Assembly (NCBI RefSeq): GCF_003171515.1
Contig: NC_089390.1
Location: 7,750,001 to 7,814,000, forward strand
DNA: 64,000 bases
From: Pyrenophora tritici-repentis
Taxonomy: Eukaryota; Ascomycota; Dothideomycetes; Pleosporales; Pleosporaceae
Direction: 5' to 3'
Program-made: the position numbers and the translations under genes
Notes under the pieces: generated by a model
What the model saw: only the letters and a program-made list of their open reading frames with translations
Database searches by the model: none
What the model was told of the DNA's origin: nothing
Part shown: positions 22,449 through 33,592 of the stretch, piece after piece
How positions within the stretch are numbered: the stretch's first letter is position 1
Layout of the letters: every line of letters begins with the position of its first letter

Positions 22449-23421
22449 CAGTGGACGAGTGTGGTATGTAGATCAAGTGTCAAGGTAGTTGAGTAAGTGT
22501 GATGATGGACACAGATGGTAAACAAGGGGCGACAGTGAGGTAAATGTCAGTTCTTTATATCATCATGGACATGACGCTGATGACTATAAAAAGGCACGCA
22601 AACAATGCTTCGCGCGTAGTCCTGCCGCCGCTACGCCGCACTATCACCCGGCTTACGGCAGACTCGGCGACCGCATAGACCTTATATGAGAGGCCAGGCA
22701 GTGAATCAGAATCGTCGAGAGCGGGAGCATTGGTCGCGTGGAAAGGTAGGCCTGATGCGGCTGAGTAGCGAAGTTGGTCAGCACGAGAAGGAACCGGAAT
22801 GGGAAGTCCCCGATGCCTCACGAAAACATGGCCGGGAGTCGCTCCTGGGTGCTTTAAAAAAGGAAAAGCTCTGCAGAAAATTGTTGCAACGTAGGTTTAG
22901 TGTTCAAGGGCAACAGGAGCAAACCTTTTCTGAATGGATATTCGTGGTGCAGCCAGATGTTGAGTATGAGGAACTCATGACTGCTGGTTCCGGAAAATGC
23001 TCGTCGGGGCTTAGCTCGGGGAGTCGCCAGGCGGTCGCCGGACCCACCCTTTCCCGTAGGGCTGATAGCGCGCGCAGGCGTTCCTAGTCAATGACGGCAA
23101 CGAAGAACTACTACTGAAAATTTGATATTGTAGTGTTTCCAATGTTCACTGTTATCGATGAAGTGGCTGCTTGCCCAGGTGCCATTTGATGCAGATAGGG
23201 GCGTGAGATGCACAGACGCGTTGTGCTTATTCGGTCACGCGACTGTGCTCGCATTGGCAACATTGAGAGTGGCAAGAGACCCGACTGACAGCCTAGAATG
23301 TGTATTTGTGCATTTGAGTCTAGCTAGATGATATCGATGTGGAAAGCAGAGGAGAGGAATCATTCAATCGAAAGTCATGATCGTTCATTCCATCGAGTAT
23401 ACCACAATTGCAAGTCTTCAA
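22449..23421. other. Intergenic, no gene seen
   Basis: Promoter side of alternative oxidase and 3' side of acylphosphatase. A 133-codon plus-strand frame at 22686..23087 has no motif and is low in protein character. Confidence 0.55.
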
Positions 23422-23952
23422 CTACTGGACGTTGAAGCTGCTTTCGCCCGACTTGGCTGAGATGTCAGACTGGTCGACTTTGGAGACGGATGCTGCCGGA
23501 GGACCCTTGTTCAGGTGTTGGACGAACTCGTTGATCTTGTCTTCGCTGCCCTGGGCCTCGCCTTGGACCTGCGAGATGCCAGTGTCAGTGGCGGATTCCA
23601 GATTGGATTGGCGCACGCCCTTGTAAGAAAACAATGAGTCCTGGCGCATAGTCGACATTATATTTCGCTTTGCAGGTGATATCCAGTGTATTGTGTACGC
23701 CCAGCAGGAACGTGGAAGCGGCTTATTGCTTCTGCGAGAGCGGGGTCCGCTAGGGGCATATGCTTACACTTCCATCGGATGCATTGGTGACAAAGCCAGT
23801 GATGCCGATACTTCTGGCCTGCTTCTGTGTAAAGGACCTGAAGTTGACGCCTTGTACCCGGCCCTCGACCTTGTACTGAATCTGGGCATTTGCATTAGCT
23901 ATGCATAAAGCGGGCCAGTATAAGACGCAATACGCACTCGCTTGGCTGACAT
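23422..23952 (-). CDS. Acylphosphatase
   Basis: Three exons (23938..23952, 23768..23881, 23422..23568) code for 91 residues, the usual size of this small cytosolic enzyme, which hydrolyses the carboxyl-phosphate bond of acylphosphates. The signature EGRVQGVNFRSFTQKQA holds the catalytic Arg (VNFRSF), and the motif GITGFVTNASDGS holds the catalytic Asn. The C-terminal signature-like part is VQGEAQGSEDKINEFVQHLN. The first exon is only 15 nt and codes MSAKR; it is supported by the GTGCGT donor and by the in-frame join to IQYKVEG. The second intron is long for this genome (199 nt, 23569..23767) and its last part is open in frame with exon 3, so retention or an alternative exon is conceivable. 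Confidence 0.9.
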
Positions 23953-24401
23953 TGTGACTGTAGGTGAGAGAAAGCGCTTCATTAGCTGTCACGAGCGAAA
24001 AGTCGTGTCTAGTTCAGTTTGATTTAGGTGAAAGAGCAGGTAACGTCATAGCCGACGGTTGTAGAAAGCAGACCCCTGCCATCTCTCACGCGGAATGCGG
24101 GGCGTGAAGAAATTCTGGAAGGCGCACCCGACCAGACGTGTTGCAATGTTTGGACACATATGCACTCAGCGCGACCACCGTAACCACTACGCTTAAACGG
24201 CGCCGGAGATTGCGTTGAGTGAGGAAGCTCAGGGCGTTGATGACGCTAGTCGCGTTGTTTTCGGGGATACCAATCTCGCGTTCGAAACCACTAATCAAAC
24301 ACCCCCCTTTCGAACCCGAATCACATAGCAACAACCGCACATCGCCCAGGAGGCTCAGCAATCATCTCTAGGCCTAGATAACCCGCCACATCTCACCGTA
24401 A
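23953..24401. other. Divergent promoter region
   Basis: A 449-bp spacer between the minus-strand acylphosphatase and the plus-strand unknown gene. Likely a shared, bidirectional promoter. A minus-strand frame at 24086-24361 has no motif. Confidence 0.55.
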
Positions 24402-25994
24402 ATGCCTAGGATCCGCAAACATCGGATCTCACTGCTCATACGGAGTCTAACGACAGCTACGGCCTTGCATCTTCCACCCCTGTCGACCACTATGGACACG
24501 ACGCCCAACTCTCCACCCGCACGATCGACTTCGCCCGAACCATGGGTGACGCCATCGCTGGCCATCGGGGCCATTCCACCGCTGGATCGTTCAGTGTCGA
24601 CGGCTTCATCTGTCTCGTCAGTATCTGGCCGCTCAGCGAGCTCGCGCCTCTCGGATGGCGGCAGGAGGCGCGGGTACATGAGACCTGAGGGCACAGAGTT
24701 CTCCAAGTCGGCGAAGAACAGAGAGAGCGTTATGAACCTGGGAACTATCGCGCATCTACAATACTACTTTGCGCGAACCGGCCTCTTGGACACGGCTACT
24801 GGACGTGTAGCCAAAGGGCGCAAGCCTGGATCGCGCACAGCGAGCGGCAACGAGCCAACCTCACCTGGACTCGACGCCGACTACGGGCCACTATCGCCTG
24901 GTCTAACAGAGAATTCGGAGCATCATCTGGGAGAGGGCTTCGTTGAGTCACCACTCGATGAGACGGCGTCGATGGCTTGGGAGGATCCCGAACCCATGAT
25001 GCTCCCACCCACAGTCAGCACATACAAGAACAATCCCATCTACGTCCCACCGCCACCCGACATGACCGTCCTTCGTCGCGAACTGCGCGAGTCGCTCGCC
25101 GAGTCTATGAAGCATTTGCAGGAGTTGGAGAAGGGCTTCTCAGATGTTCAGCCGGACGGGAAGACGGCCAAGAACGGTGGCGCTGACGCCTCCGGGTGGC
25201 ACGAAGTGCAGGGCTTGAACTTGCTGGACGTCACAACACTAGCCATCAGGGCCGCCAAAAACTATTACACTGCACACGAAGAGCCGCAACGACTATACTC
25301 GATCAAGTCCGAACGCACGATCCGAAAGGAGCTATATGACACACTAGAGGTTCTGAAGCGCTTGGCGATTCGCAACTTTGGCAACGGTGTGCAGCCATAC
25401 GAGGTGACCCAACTTAAGCAGTGGGTCATGGACATTGGCGCACTTCTCGACACGGAGGAAGAAAAGGAGCGCATTGAACAGGAGAAGCGAGAAAACTGGT
25501 CGTGGCGCGAGGGCGACTGGTCGGGCAAAGAGAGGGAGCGAGAAGTGCTCTTCCTCCGCTCTTTCGACAACAGCCCAGAGCCGCTCCCCGAGTGGACTAC
25601 GCCTGCCGCCGACGATGAAGTCCCAACTCCTTTCCTTGCCTCACTGCAGAACGGACTGCGACTAGTCCACCTACACAACACGCTGGTCCGAAGGTCAAAG
25701 CGACATTTCGAGCAAATCAAGACGTTTCACGAGGACACAGCCAAGCCATATCGCTGCGCCGACAACCTGCGCTACTGGGTCAAAGCCGCGGAGCTGCGCT
25801 GGGACATCAAGTTGGACGTCGATGTCATGGGCATAGTCCAAGGCAAGGACGCCGAAGTGTGGAGGAAGTTTGACGCAGCACTGTTGCAATGGTGCCAAGG
25901 CGTGCGCGAAGAAATCACGCTCGAATGGCTAAAGGAGAAGAACCAGGCTCGGACGCCTACACTACAGATTGACCCGAATTACGAGGCGCTGTGA
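24402..25994 (+). CDS. Uncharacterised conserved fungal protein, 500-530 residues
   Basis: An intronless frame of 530 codons. A better-placed ATG at 24492 (context CCACTATGGACA) would give 500 residues starting MDTTPNSPP; the first 30 residues of the longer form look untranslated. The N-terminal 60 residues are Ser/Pro-rich and probably disordered. A conserved-looking block SVMNLGTIAHLQYYFARTGL lies near residue 110. A helical, charged region with possible coiled coil (about 225-270) follows, then a C-terminal globular part that is rich in Trp and charged residues (EKRENWSWREGDWSGKE, LRYWVKAAELRWDIKLD). No domain is recognised and no function is offered. Codon use and length without stops make it a confident gene. 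Confidence 0.82.
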   Translation: MPRIRKHRISLLIRSLTTATALHLPPLSTTMDTTPNSPPARSTSPEPWVTPSLAIGAIPPLDRSVSTASSVSSVSGRSASSRLSDGGRRRGYMRPEGTEFSKSAKNRESVMNLGTIAHLQYYFARTGLLDTATGRVAKGRKPGSRTASGNEPTSPGLDADYGPLSPGLTENSEHHLGEGFVESPLDETASMAWEDPEPMMLPPTVSTYKNNPIYVPPPPDMTVLRRELRESLAESMKHLQELEKGFSDVQPDGKTAKNGGADASGWHEVQGLNLLDVTTLAIRAAKNYYTAHEEPQRLYSIKSERTIRKELYDTLEVLKRLAIRNFGNGVQPYEVTQLKQWVMDIGALLDTEEEKERIEQEKRENWSWREGDWSGKEREREVLFLRSFDNSPEPLPEWTTPAADDEVPTPFLASLQNGLRLVHLHNTLVRRSKRHFEQIKTFHEDTAKPYRCADNLRYWVKAAELRWDIKLDVDVMGIVQGKDAEVWRKFDAALLQWCQGVREEITLEWLKEKNQARTPTLQIDPNYEAL

Positions 25995-26885
25995 AGTGGC
26001 CACAAAGTTGGCAAATATTGATGGTTTTCGGCACATTTCCTTCCATGTCCATGTTTTCACCTTTCACCTATCACCTATCACCTATCTAATTTGCACGAAG
26101 ATCATGTCACTCCAGAATCTCAACTCCCACGATAGATTTGCACAGATTATTCCCTGGTAGGAAGTAGGGATTGTTTTACTATTCCACTCAGAGGGCGCCA
26201 GGCGGTGGCTGGCGACTTGAGATAGATACCCCTTTGCATCGGCGGCTTGCAGTCATGTAGCGTTCAATACAGTTACAGTCAAGTGGAGAAGTTCAGCATG
26301 GGGCAAGGGTGTGGCACCTAATATTAGGCTCGTATCATAGCAAGCAGCGGATGAATGAAGACGGTTGCAGAGACATAGCACACTCCACGGGTTCCCCGAA
26401 TTTGTGCGTGCGCGATGAAGGATGAAACATGCATAGCACAAACGATAAGATCGCCCGGGCACACTCTGGAAGCATGGCACAGACGCGGTGGCGTTGCAGC
26501 TTGAGTAGCATTGGAGCACTGATAGCAGGGGGGAGCTGGCGGAAATTGGGGACAGCGGCAGCTCGTGTCTCACTTGCGGGACGTTTTGTGAACGGGTGTC
26601 TTCAGAGTTGTCGGACAAATCTCCTCCAGTTTTGCTAAATGTATACCTGGCATCGCGCATCTCTTGTGACGCCTCCACTCGTGTTGTTGTGTCACGGCAG
26701 TGTTATCAAACAAAGCAACGCGTGGGCTGGGCTAACGCGACTTCGGATCCGGCACCTTTCCAAAAGAACGACTCATCTCCCGTTGATCGAGCATCCGTGC
26801 ATACAGCGCATTCAGTCTGCGCAGCGTTTGTTTTGCCTGGAAGCGACCTGGAGACTTTCTCGAGGTCCAAACATAGAAATGCTCG
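25995..26885. other. Intergenic, 3' UTR and KAR9 promoter
   Basis: No gene supported. It contains the 3' side of the unknown gene, with a short tandem CACCTATCACCTATCAC near 26070, and the upstream region of KAR9. A minus-strand frame at 26253-26678 has no motif. Confidence 0.55.
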
Positions 26886-29800
26886 ATGAGCGACTCGGCC
26901 ACGCCGCCTATAGTGAACAGGAGCAGCCCCGCGACTGCCGTTGACTTGCCAGCGAAGACACCGCCGAATCCATCAACGGCCCCGTCGACGACAGCGTCAT
27001 CACCCAAGCCCCTTCGACACACGCCTCCACACATTGAAAGCACCACTAAGCTCGCGAGAAATGTTTCGCCCGGCCTGCTGGCACGTATGAAGTTTCTCAA
27101 CCAAATAAACGACAACAACAACAAGAGCGCCGTCGACGTCGGCCGCATCGAGCAAGATCGACTGCGCCGGCTCGACGAGTTCCGCAAAGCTCGCAGCCTC
27201 GACATCGAGCGACGCGGCACCGCCTGGAGTGGGAGGCCCGGCCAGGACGGTCTTGGTCTTGCCAGCCAGCGAGCCTCTCCGCTCGTGCCACAGTCGACGG
27301 GCGAGAGCGTGCCTGCGCTACTGATGGAGCCCGACTTTATGAGCGACCACAGCAGCGTCGTCAGCACGAGCGACAAGGTCCTGCCGTCCGAGTCTGAAGC
27401 CGACGTCGAGCTTGACATGCAAAAGTATCGCCTGCCGGATGTCACCAAGCCCGAGAAGGCCCTCACTCAGACCATGAGCGCGACCGAAACAACTACGGAA
27501 AGCGCGACCAACTCCCCAACAACAATCACCACCACCACCACAAACACCACAAACATCGCCACCACCACCACCGCCCCAACTACCACTACCATGGCAGTAG
27601 CGACCGAGACGGAACCTGCTGCCGCCCCCACGCCCCCGCCCAAAGACACTCCCCCCTTCCCCTCCCCTTGCCCATCGCCGACCTGCTGGACGAGCCTTCC
27701 GTGCTCGACGACAACAATGGCATCGACATTGAGTCATACTTCCAGCGCCGCCACTACCCCCGCGCCGGCTCCATTTACACCCTCTCCAAGGCCAGCTTCA
27801 CCAACCAGATTCAGCAGCTCACGTCTATGAAGCTGCCACCCACCACCATCGCGTCCGAAATCACCGCCCTGCCCTCTGCGACCCTCGCCGGACGTGCACT
27901 CCACAAGGCTGCAAACGACATCCGTCTATGGATTACCAAAACCAAAGAGGTCCTCAGCGGCCTCGACGCCGAAGACGACGTTGAATGGGCTGCCGCTGCC
28001 GGAAGAGAAGGACTCGCAGAAGTTGACATCGCCATCGGCAAGTTCGAAGGCCTTGTCAACGTCTACATCTGCGCCATCGAGGACCTCCAGTCGCGCTCCG
28101 ACATCGCGCTCCTGCCCGCCAAGGACCAGACCACGCTCGTCAGCCAGATGGAAGACATTGTCATGAACTGGGGCCAGATCAAGCAGACCCTCAGGGGCAT
28201 CAAGAACCAGGTCGAGGTTGCCATGGAGTGGGAAGAGCTATGGAACAACGTCCTGGGCGAAATCGGTGCTGAAGTTGAGAACCTGAGCCGGCTGGTATTC
28301 GAAATGGAAGAGCGCCGGCATCGCGTCATTTCCGACTCAGTCGCTGAGGCCCCCGAAAAATTCGACATCTCCGAGCTCGAGACCATTGTCGAAGAACTCC
28401 CGCGCAAGCAGGCAATGTTGAACAGCAAGCGGTTTAGTATGCCGCCTACACTCGCCGTCGTGTCCCCCATTTCGCCAATCCCGCAAATTGAGCAGGAAAA
28501 CTCGCGACTGCTGGCTCTCTTCGCAAAGTTGCAGCCACTGCGGGCCTCGCTTGACTTCCTCCCCATGCGACTCAACACCTTCCAGATGCGCGCGAGGTCC
28601 ATCTTTCCCTCCGCCTGCGACGAGCTACTACGCCGAAAAGAACAGCTAGAAGCACAGGAAAAGAAACTCGAAGCCGAAGCAGATGCACTCAGAGAAGAGC
28701 TGGGTGAAGACAAGTGGGTGCACAGCTTCCGTCAAGCTGGCAGCAAGGCTGTTGCCATGTACGAATCGTGCATGAAGAGCATCCAAAGGCTACAGCAAGC
28801 CATCGACGACAACGAGGAAGAGAAGCTGTCAACGCGCATCGCCACGTACAAGGACAAGAGCAACCATTACCCACCCTCCATGCGACGCGTCCTGGAGTTG
28901 ATCGATATCGAGATGAAGCATAGGTCTACGGTTAATGGCGAGATTCTTCGAATTCAGCAAGATGTCCGTGCAAAGGTCGAGGATCTGGAGACGGTGACTG
29001 CAAACATGGATGCCATCCTTGCTGACTTTACAGCTTCGCGCAAGCTTCGCGACTCTGTCTCCACTGTGCTCTCGGCTCGCACCGAGGCATCTTTTGCGCA
29101 ATCCAATCTCGACACACCGGGCACCTCTCCTGCTTCCAGCGTCGTCTTGAGCCGCAACAACAGCGGACACAAGTCTACGTCTACATCAGCGGCCAAGAAA
29201 CCTCGTCAAACCAAGAGCACAGCTTCGAAGCCTGCATTGCCTGCCAATCGACGGTACTCAAGCGTGCCTCTGAGCACTACTGTCCCTCCTCGCAAGTCTT
29301 TGCCATCATCAGGACGCTTAGACTTCTCATCTTCTCGTGCAATGGCGGGTACTGCAGCTAGCCAAGCACGCGCAAAGACTCCTACAGACAGGCCTGCCCC
29401 GAAACCTCGCTGGAACTCTGACACGCACATGCGAGACACTGTTGTCGGACACAACTTCAAGCCTCTGACTCTGACTACACCTTCGCCATTCCGAAAGGAC
29501 AGTGATCCACCTGAATTGCGACGCAGCACAGGCAGCCGTTCGTCGATTCCCGTCAAAAGCCCCTTGGGCCGTTCTTCGGTGGTCTCTTCGCCCCCTTCCG
29601 CCCGCTCCTCTGGATCCACAACTCCAGCACAGCGCCCTGTGCGATCCTTGGCGAGCCCCATGCGTTCCCCTGCTACACCTGCAAAGGACAAGTTACCAAT
29701 CCGGTCTACCCCTGGGACTTCACCTCAACCAAAGGCAAACACGCCAGCATCAGACCGTACAACGGCGTCAGGCCGCCAAGTGTCCGTAGCTCCAGAAGAG

Positions 29801-30097
29801 GTTAACGGCACTAGCAATGGGAACGGCAACGAGGAAAGTCCCGCAGCACGTCGTGCATCTCGACCTCCTAGCGCTTCAGCCAATCGTCGCAGCAGCTTCC
29901 TGCACTCAGCGAAACAGCGAACCCCATCGACCTCCGCCCCGAGGGTTGAATCGAGCCCTGCTTCTGCCACTGGACGTACGACCAGCAGACATGCCAATGC
30001 GGGCGAAGGACGAACGAGCGTAGCCGGTGAACGACGCACATCAAGCCGCATTAGCGGACGTCAGTCAAGCCAAGGAGAAAGGCCCGGTTGGAGATAG
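26886..30097 (+). CDS. KAR9: Karyogamy protein KAR9 homologue, with an apparent one-base frameshift
   Basis: KAR9-type proteins link actin-based transport to microtubule plus ends through EB1/Bim1 and orient nuclei and spindles. The N-terminal frame (26886 to about 27650) includes a conserved HIESTTKLARNVSPGLLARM stretch and a Thr-rich microsatellite-coded tract. The rest (from about 27650 to 30097, another phase) holds the long helical KAR9 domain (LDDNNGIDIESYFQRRHYPR to about residue 480 of this part) and a Ser/Pro/Arg-rich tail. The tail has an SSIP motif in basic context (SRSSIPVKSP, near 29540), the EB1-binding SxIP type. The two frames abut near 27647-27667 in a C-rich run (six C at 27651..27656). 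Adding one base there fuses them into about 1070 residues. No GT..AG intron fits. Either a sequencing error in a homopolymer or a real frameshift. Confidence 0.85.
27520..27591 (+). repeat. ACC/ACA trinucleotide-rich microsatellite inside KAR9
   Basis: Runs of ACC and ACA code for a poly-Thr-rich tract. Such tracts expand and contract readily, and this one lies about 60-130 bp before the apparent frame break. Confidence 0.75.
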
Positions 30098-30976
30098 GCT
30101 CTCACAAAACGGACGTTTATTCTTGATGCACCCGCAAACAACTGAACGAACACCTTCCACTCATTTCATCGAACGACAGCAACATGACGCATTCATGTCA
30201 GCGATATTCCCAATAGCGTTTTCATCACTTCACTTCCACCATGGATCCTGGTTTGGTCCTCCACCCGTTCCTTAGTATTGACTTTAGTGCCGAGTTGCTT
30301 TCTTCTTTGTTGGAACGCCTCCCGATGTATCATTGACTATTCGATCTCACCTCTGGATCATTATCCTCTGTATTTGACTTGGCGTTTGAGCGGTTGGGAG
30401 AACAGTATCCTATACCCCGGTGTTGATTTGTTTGCTTTTCCGATACACCTTCTTTCCACCACATTCTGCCCGTTTGTCAAGCGTCTGCGGGATCTTTCAG
30501 CGCCGTTTTTTTTTCAATTTTCTGAGCATGTTCGAGGAAGCAGTCAACAGTTTGGTAGATACTTTAACTAGATTGGTACGCATAGGTGGAGAGTTTGAGG
30601 AAAGGGCTAACACTATGCACGCATGGCGTTGGTAGTAGTTAGAATTGATACCATATTTGAAAGGGTTTTTTTTACAACACAATCGCCTGTGCCTTGTCGA
30701 ATGTGAAATGGATGGTGAGCTGGATGTGGTTTAGCCCAAGGGTCCATCTTTAGCGTCTCTTCAGCTGCGGCTGGCGTCTACTCGGTGGGTGGTGACATAG
30801 CCTCAACCTATTCGCCTAATCGAAGCCTCATTACGCCATCGTGAAGAATCACCGATACTTGTAAAAGCTTATGTCCAGCTGTAAATGTCGTGCATTTAGC
30901 CCATTTGGAACTTGTTTATTCTCAAGTCTAGAATCACGCCCTCCATTTGCGACCATAGATAACGACGAACGACACC
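30098..30976. other. Intergenic, no gene seen
   Basis: Probable KAR9 3' UTR followed by T-rich spacer and the upstream region of the acetyltransferase gene. Frames at 30278-30571 and 30871-31164 lack motifs; the latter overlaps the acetyltransferase exon in another phase. Confidence 0.55.
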
Positions 30977-31742
30977 ATAGCAACACCAACAACACCATTT
31001 ATTCGCCAATACGACCCATCACGCGACTTCCGAGCCGGTCTCGATGTAGTATGTTTTCTTCTTCCACCTCGCCCTCTCCCCGCACTCTTCTTCTCCGCTC
31101 ATGTCAAACTCGCCTAACACCAACAAAAACACGTAGTTCCTATCGACCATCGACGCAAGTTTAGACTATGAGCCTGCACGTACTATTGGCGCATACCTTT
31201 GGTACACACCATATGTCACCCTCAGTCCGTCTAATTGTTTCGTGCTCGACGCCGGTGACGGCCAGGTCGTCAGTTACTGTATTGGTACGGCTGATACGGC
31301 GGCATTTGCGCGGCAGTGGCGTGAGGTGTTTTTGGGTAGTGTGGACGAGATCGTTGTTCCTAGGCCAGGGGTTGAGAATGCGGATGTGGGGATGGAAGGG
31401 GAGACGGTTGGGTGGTTGAGGAGGGCGGTGTGGGGGGCGGAGTGTAGTGCGTTACTTGGGGAGGAAGAGATGTTAGAGAGGTGGGAGTCGCATTTTCATG
31501 TCAACGTGTTGAAGGGGTGGCAAAGAAAGGGGTGGGGGAGGGAGTTGGTGAGAAGGTTTTGTGAAGAAGTGGAGAGGAAGGAGGTGAGGGGTGTGCATTT
31601 GGATGTTGCGACGGGGAATGAGGGAGCGCGGAGGTTTTATGAGGGACTGGGGTTTAGGCAGTGTGAGGGAGTTTGTGGGAAAGACGAAGGGGCTGTGACT
31701 TTGGTGAAAGAGTTGGGTCTTAACGCAGAGATGGAGAGATGA
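30977..31742 (+). CDS. GNAT-family N-acetyltransferase, start codon reads ATA
   Basis: Exon 1 is 30977..31048 and exon 2 is 31137..31742, separated by an 88-nt intron with GTATGT donor, branch CTAAC and acceptor TAG. The product would be 225 residues. Exon 1 reads ATPTTPFIRQYDPSRDFRAG and exon 2 begins FLSTIDASLDYEPARTIGAY. The acetyl-CoA binding motif A is seen as LKGWQRKGWGRELVRRF (RxxGxG) at about residues 153-169. It is followed by HLDVATGNEGARRFYEGLGF, the typical motif B (NxxARRFYExxGF). The substrate is unknown. The codon at the expected start is ATA in an otherwise ideal context (CACCATAGCA), and the frame upstream is closed by a TAG with no ATG, so the start is either mutated or lies in an unseen exon. 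Converges with the next gene, stop to stop 29 bp apart. Confidence 0.8.
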
Positions 31743-31771
31743 ATGTGATATATGCTGGCTATGTGCTTTAA

Positions 31772-33187
31772 TCAACCAAGGATGCGCAGGTCATAGTTGT
31801 GATGACCTTTCCTCCGCGGCCTCTTCACCACTGTCTCCTCTGCAGCTATCGTTCTGCGCCTTGACGGCACCTTAGCTATCACACGCGTATTCACTTCTTC
31901 TATATTTCTCATCTTTGCACCCAATGTCTCCGCGAAAGCCTTTGCAAACGCTCGAGCAACAGAATCATACGGCTCCTCTTGCGTTTCTACGGCAAACTGA
32001 TGCGCCCCATACCATCTTGTTACCTCATTCACGAAAAAGCCCTTGCCATCCGGTGCAACGCCGATATCAAGCCGAGCGCCTACGTTCAGTGAGCTGAAAC
32101 CAATGTCACCTGTAGCTTGAAGTCGTTTATACACATCCAGCGCGTAGGCTGTTAGCGTAGAGTAGCTTATCTGTGGATACTGTGGCCATGTTGTCTGAGG
32201 TGTTACTCTAGCCGCACTATAACCTTTCGGCAGTTTAGTAGCGTTTCGCGCAATCATGTTTGTGGTGGAGGTAGAGGATGTGCTCGAATCTGCGTTATCG
32301 TCCTTCCATAGGGTGTGAATGGCATTGACGATGTACGGTGTTCTCGTGGCAGCAACACCAGAAGACCCTTCGGTCGCAACAAATACTCTAAACTCCCCAA
32401 AATCTACCAAGAAAGTCACATAATCCTGATGGAACCACCGATAAAACCCGGTCTCATCCAACTCATCCTCATGATCAACTGGATACTTGCCTTCTGTGCA
32501 CTTGGGCCCCCCACGTGCATCAGCACGCAGGATCTGAACGTGATCCCCACCGCAGCTGTTTGAACGCTTCATAACACTCGTATTAGCGCTTGAGAGGGTG
32601 CATTCAGCCGTTGTCCCGGGATAACACGTCTTCGGTCTCCACGTCCCTGTCTCCTCTGCGATACGATCGAACGCTAGCATATCGTAGATTTTGGCATCGG
32701 CCCACACTATCTCTTCGCGGGGAGGGTAGATGGCTCCGCATTCGTGTGTTAGGGAGTCGTATGCACGCGCCCAGGTATAAGGGTGAATGTCTTGTAGTGC
32801 ATCGAGCCAGATTAGCAAGTTCTTCTTCTCAGCAGTGGTTTTCGTGGATATATGTGAGAGGGCGGCGGAGACGGAGGAGAGGTAGGTGATTTGGAATGGG
32901 TAGGTTTGATGGAGGTGCTCGGTTGTTACTATTGTTTGGTGGAGAGCGGAGTATATCTTGCCTGTATAGGTGAAGGTGTTTAGGTAGCCTTTTGTTTCGC
33001 TACGGAGGTGGGCGCGGATGCGTTTTATGGAGGAGGGGTGGAAGTAAAGGGGGCGTGCAGTGGAAGGGGATGGTTGGTAGGTGATGTGGGTTGTACTGGA
33101 CTTATCGACAGGTATCAGACGTGTGTGTTCGTCGATGGAGACCCAGAGAATGTGTCGCTCATTCGATCTAGGAAAGGAAGGAGTCAT
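31772..33187 (-). CDS. Uncharacterised protein with ATP-grasp-like C-terminal half
   Basis: Intronless 471-residue protein. The middle and C-terminal parts read like an ATP-grasp fold: GDHVQILRADARGGP, then FLVDFGEFRVFVATEG, and finally VGARLDIGVAPDGKGFFVNE followed by VTRWYGAHQF. The last piece resembles the R-x-D ... N-E-x metal/ATP-binding segment of that fold. The N-terminal 180 residues have no recognised domain. The C-terminus is basic (RRRTIAAEETVVKRPRRKG) and may be a nuclear signal. ATP-grasp assignment is by eye only; substrate and pathway are unknown. The gene is convergent with the acetyltransferase on the other strand. Confidence 0.78.
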   Translation of the reverse strand: MTPSFPRSNERHILWVSIDEHTRLIPVDKSSTTHITYQPSPSTARPLYFHPSSIKRIRAHLRSETKGYLNTFTYTGKIYSALHQTIVTTEHLHQTYPFQITYLSSVSAALSHISTKTTAEKKNLLIWLDALQDIHPYTWARAYDSLTHECGAIYPPREEIVWADAKIYDMLAFDRIAEETGTWRPKTCYPGTTAECTLSSANTSVMKRSNSCGGDHVQILRADARGGPKCTEGKYPVDHEDELDETGFYRWFHQDYVTFLVDFGEFRVFVATEGSSGVAATRTPYIVNAIHTLWKDDNADSSTSSTSTTNMIARNATKLPKGYSAARVTPQTTWPQYPQISYSTLTAYALDVYKRLQATGDIGFSSLNVGARLDIGVAPDGKGFFVNEVTRWYGAHQFAVETQEEPYDSVARAFAKAFAETLGAKMRNIEEVNTRVIAKVPSRRRTIAAEETVVKRPRRKGHHNYDLRILG

Positions 33188-33592
33188 GTTCTACCGTGAT
33201 TGGACAGTAGCTGCAAGATACACCGTATTTGCTTTTCTTGAGATAAGCGACAGTTTTGGAAGTGATATACAAGGGGGGGCGCTATAAAATATTGTTATGT
33301 TTGCTTGGTGGGTAAAACCTGTTTGGCATGTAGATCGGATTATGGCAGAAGGATCTTCATATGGCTAGATAGGTAGGAACTTGTTATGTGGAAGTGAAGT
33401 GACATCTAAAGAAGGAAGATGAAAATAGTCATGACGATATGAATTTGGGATAGCAAGTTCATGTATTACACATATTTTGTCATCGTTATCATTCATAATT
33501 TGCTGCTTTTGTCTCATATGCTAACATGTCTTCCATGATGTAATATCTTTTGCAAAAGTCTTAAGTCAAAAGGTCTCTCAATAATGCTTTTC
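33188..33592. other. Intergenic, AT-rich
   Basis: A 405-bp AT-rich spacer that holds the promoter side of the ATP-grasp-like gene and the 3' side of the next minus-strand gene. No gene seen. Confidence 0.6.

Noticed and set aside
16870..23952. Alcohol oxidase, alternative oxidase and acylphosphatase as a metabolic gene cluster
   Set aside because: Same strand, but spaced by 1-2 kb with decayed DNA between. The products have no shared pathway step and no dedicated regulator or transporter is present.
26732..27466. 244-codon minus-strand frame
   Set aside because: Antisense to the first part of KAR9; Ser/Arg/Leu-rich shadow of its coding sequence.
28063..28713. 216-codon minus-strand Ser-rich frame
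   Set aside because: Antisense shadow of the KAR9 coiled-coil region (Glu codons read as Ser/Phe).
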